From Pseudomonas eucalypticola (GTDB taxonomy: Bacteria > Pseudomonadota > Gammaproteobacteria > Pseudomonadales > Pseudomonadaceae): DNA of 64,000 bases. Location: assembly GCF_013374995.1 (NCBI RefSeq), contig NZ_CP056030.1:4124501-4188500 (forward strand). The letters are read 5' to 3'. The position numbers and the translations under genes are program-made. The notes under the pieces were generated by a model, which was given only the letters and a program-made list of their open reading frames with translations, was not told where the DNA came from and ran no database searches. Each line of letters opens with the position of its first letter. Position 1 is the stretch's first letter. Positions 62,754-64,000 of the stretch are shown in pieces.

Positions 62754-63356
62754 TCAGGGAGGCGCGCGTTCGGGGCTGTCGTTGTCGATGATCTGCTGCG
62801 CGACCACGTCCATGCTGCAGCGCTGGGCCATGGCGTCACGCTGGATGCGCTGGTGGGCCTGGGGCTCGCTGAAACCGTGGCGGGCCATCAACAGCGTCTT
62901 GGCCATGGAGATGCGCGACACGGCGGACTGGCGAATTTCCAGCTTGCGGATCTCCGCCAGCATGGCCACGCGCCGGCGCCAGAACGAGCGCGCGATCAGC
63001 AGCTGGGTGAGCAGGCCGAAGGGTCTCAGCGGCCGCTCGATCACCGCCGCGGGCTGGCTGAGCAGCACCAGTTGCAGCATCGAGGGGTTTTCATAGCCGA
63101 CGATGGCGATGATCGGCGGGGCCTGTTCATCCAGGTTGTCCACCAGGCGCTCGATGGCCGGGCGCTGGTCCAGTTCGATGGACAGCAGCACGACGTCGAC
63201 GCCCTGGGGCAGACGCTCGGGCACCGGCCATCGTTGCTGCACCTCGCAGCCGATGCGTTGCAAGTGGCCCAGCACGATCTGCGCTTCGGCGTCCTGCGGA
63301 TGCAGCACCAGCACGCGCAGGCCCTTGAGTTCACTCAGCAGGTTGGCAGTGGTCAT
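62754..63356 (-). CDS. ANTAR-domain response regulator (AmiR-like antiterminator)
   Basis: A 200-aa protein. Residues 1-125 form a receiver-like domain without the usual phosphoacceptor pattern (LRVLVLHPQDAEAQIVLGHLQRIG, VDVVLLSIELDQRP, AAVIERPLRPFGLLTQL). A coiled-coil leads to the ANTAR domain (AVSRISMAKTLLMARHGFSEPQAHQRIQRDAMAQ), which binds nascent RNA. In AmiR, activity is held by the amide sensor AmiC; that partner gene is 7 bases upstream. It should allow transcription through a leader of the downstream permease-hydrolase genes when the ligand is present. Confidence 0.92.
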   Translation of the reverse strand: MTTANLLSELKGLRVLVLHPQDAEAQIVLGHLQRIGCEVQQRWPVPERLPQGVDVVLLSIELDQRPAIERLVDNLDEQAPPIIAIVGYENPSMLQLVLLSQPAAVIERPLRPFGLLTQLLIARSFWRRRVAMLAEIRKLEIRQSAVSRISMAKTLLMARHGFSEPQAHQRIQRDAMAQRCSMDVVAQQIIDNDSPERAPP

Positions 63357-63363
63357 GGCCGCC

Positions 63364-64000
63364 TCACTCGTTGCTGTCGAGCAACAGTTCGATCAGGTAC
63401 GGGCTGGGGTGCTCCTGCTGCTCAGCCTGTTCCAGTATTTCGAAGCGGCCGTTGGCATCAATGCGTGCCAGCCGTGGCCACAGCCAGGTGTGGTGGTTCT
63501 CGGCGTCGATGCGCACCGGGCCCTGGGGCGCCTCGAAGGTCGAGCCAGCCAGGGCCGCGCGCAACGCATCAAGGTCATTGGGCGCCGCCTTGCGGGCCGC
63601 CTGGGCGTACAGGTGCACCTGGAAGTACGCTGCCTCCGCCCCCGCGGTGATCGGTGCATCGGCGCCGTAGCGATGGCGGTAACGGCTCACGAAACGGCGG
63701 CTCAGCGGAGTGTCCACGGTATCGAACCAGGGCGCGGCGCAGATGTGCCCGGCGCTGACGTGCGCGGGCATCATCGCCACTTCCGCTTCGGTGGTGGACA
63801 GGCTGATGATGGGCCGCTGCGCCGGGTCGAAACCGGCTTCGTGGTACGCCCCATACAACGCGGGAATATCGCCGCCCACCACCGTCGAGTAGATCACATC
63901 GGGTCGGGTTTCACGCACCCTTGCCATGACGCTGCGGCACGCGTCGATACCGGCGCCGAACGGCAGGTAGATTTCGTCGACCACTTCACCGCCCGCCTGC
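63364..64000 (-). CDS. AmiC/UrtA-like amide-sensing binding protein (partial, cut by window end)
   Basis: The frame is open to the window edge (it reads QAGGEVVDEIYLP there), so the N-terminal part lies outside. The visible ~210 residues are the C-terminal half of a type 1 periplasmic-binding fold: VIYSTVVGGDIPALYGAYHEAG, MMPAHVSAGHICAAPWFDTVDTPLSRRF and AAYFQVHLYAQAARKA. In P. aeruginosa, AmiC is cytoplasmic and restrains AmiR; UrtA-type proteins are periplasmic. The place directly before an AmiR-like gene favours the sensor role here. Confidence 0.88.
   Translation of the reverse strand, partial: QAGGEVVDEIYLPFGAGIDACRSVMARVRETRPDVIYSTVVGGDIPALYGAYHEAGFDPAQRPIISLSTTEAEVAMMPAHVSAGHICAAPWFDTVDTPLSRRFVSRYRHRYGADAPITAGAEAAYFQVHLYAQAARKAAPNDLDALRAALAGSTFEAPQGPVRIDAENHHTWLWPRLARIDANGRFEILEQAEQQEHPSPYLIELLLDSNE

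Overview
The window looks like chromosomal DNA of a Pseudomonas (gammaproteobacterium, putida/fluorescens-like). It is GC-rich with strongly GC-biased third codon positions, carries many TonB-dependent receptors and ABC importers, has Pseudomonas-type GC-rich palindromic intergenic repeats, and encodes an AmiC/AmiR pair. No rRNA, tRNA, CRISPR array, transposase or phage gene was seen. Species assignment is inference.

Layout. (1) 0.2-7.5 kb, minus strand: an amino-acid permease, a TonB receptor and a complete polar amino-acid ABC importer. (2) 7.7-12.1 kb: an ECF sigma factor without an anti-sigma partner, divergent from a TonB receptor-M19 dipeptidase pair. (3) 12.3-26.8 kb: two convergent operons that meet stop codon to stop codon at 19667/19668. 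The plus operon encodes a GntR regulator, a rhodanese, a TonB receptor, a PatB/MalY C-S lyase and two peptide-ABC ATPases. The minus operon encodes a lipoprotein binding protein, two permeases, a second binding protein without a signal peptide, a VOC protein and a P-loop NTPase fused to a formylglycine-generating-enzyme-like domain. Nearly the same palindromic site lies about 20 bases before the first gene of each operon, so the GntR protein probably controls both. The ABC transporter is split between the operons. (4) 26.8-28.4 kb: a four-copy 364-bp tandem array of long inverted repeats. (5) 28.4-34.8 kb, minus strand: a five-gene operon of TonB receptor, SsuA-like binding protein, 2-oxoglutarate/Fe(II) oxygenase (frameshifted here), cyclodipeptide synthase of the XYP type and a 14-TM MFS exporter. 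This is a compact diketopiperazine pathway with its own transport genes and is the strongest candidate for an undescribed system.

(6) 35-40.4 kb: a GAF-GGDEF-EAL protein, a small periplasmic solute-binding-like protein, small hypotheticals, a hemerythrin protein and a manganese catalase. (7) 40.6-50 kb: a giant cyclic beta-1,2-glucan synthase (2860 aa) followed by a Crp/Fnr-type regulator. (8) 50-51.1 kb: a 119-bp tandem array of about 9.5 copies. (9) 51.3-57.5 kb: a sugar transporter, an NTF2-like protein, an EAL protein, a HAD phosphatase, small proteins, a GFA-family protein and a HicA/HTH toxin-antitoxin-like pair with a palindromic operator. (10) 58-64 kb, minus strand: a 5'-nucleotidase, a NIPSNAP protein, then an amide/nitrile-type utilisation operon (AmiC-like sensor cut by the window edge, ANTAR regulator AmiR-like, NCS1 permease, double-domain nitrilase-family hydrolase).

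How the parts fit: most of the first 35 kb is import machinery (four TonB receptors, three periplasmic transport systems) coupled to enzymes acting on peptides, C-S bonds and sulfur, which suggests nutrient and sulfur scavenging. The cyclodipeptide operon adds biosynthesis and export. Substrates are not proven by sequence anywhere in these clusters.
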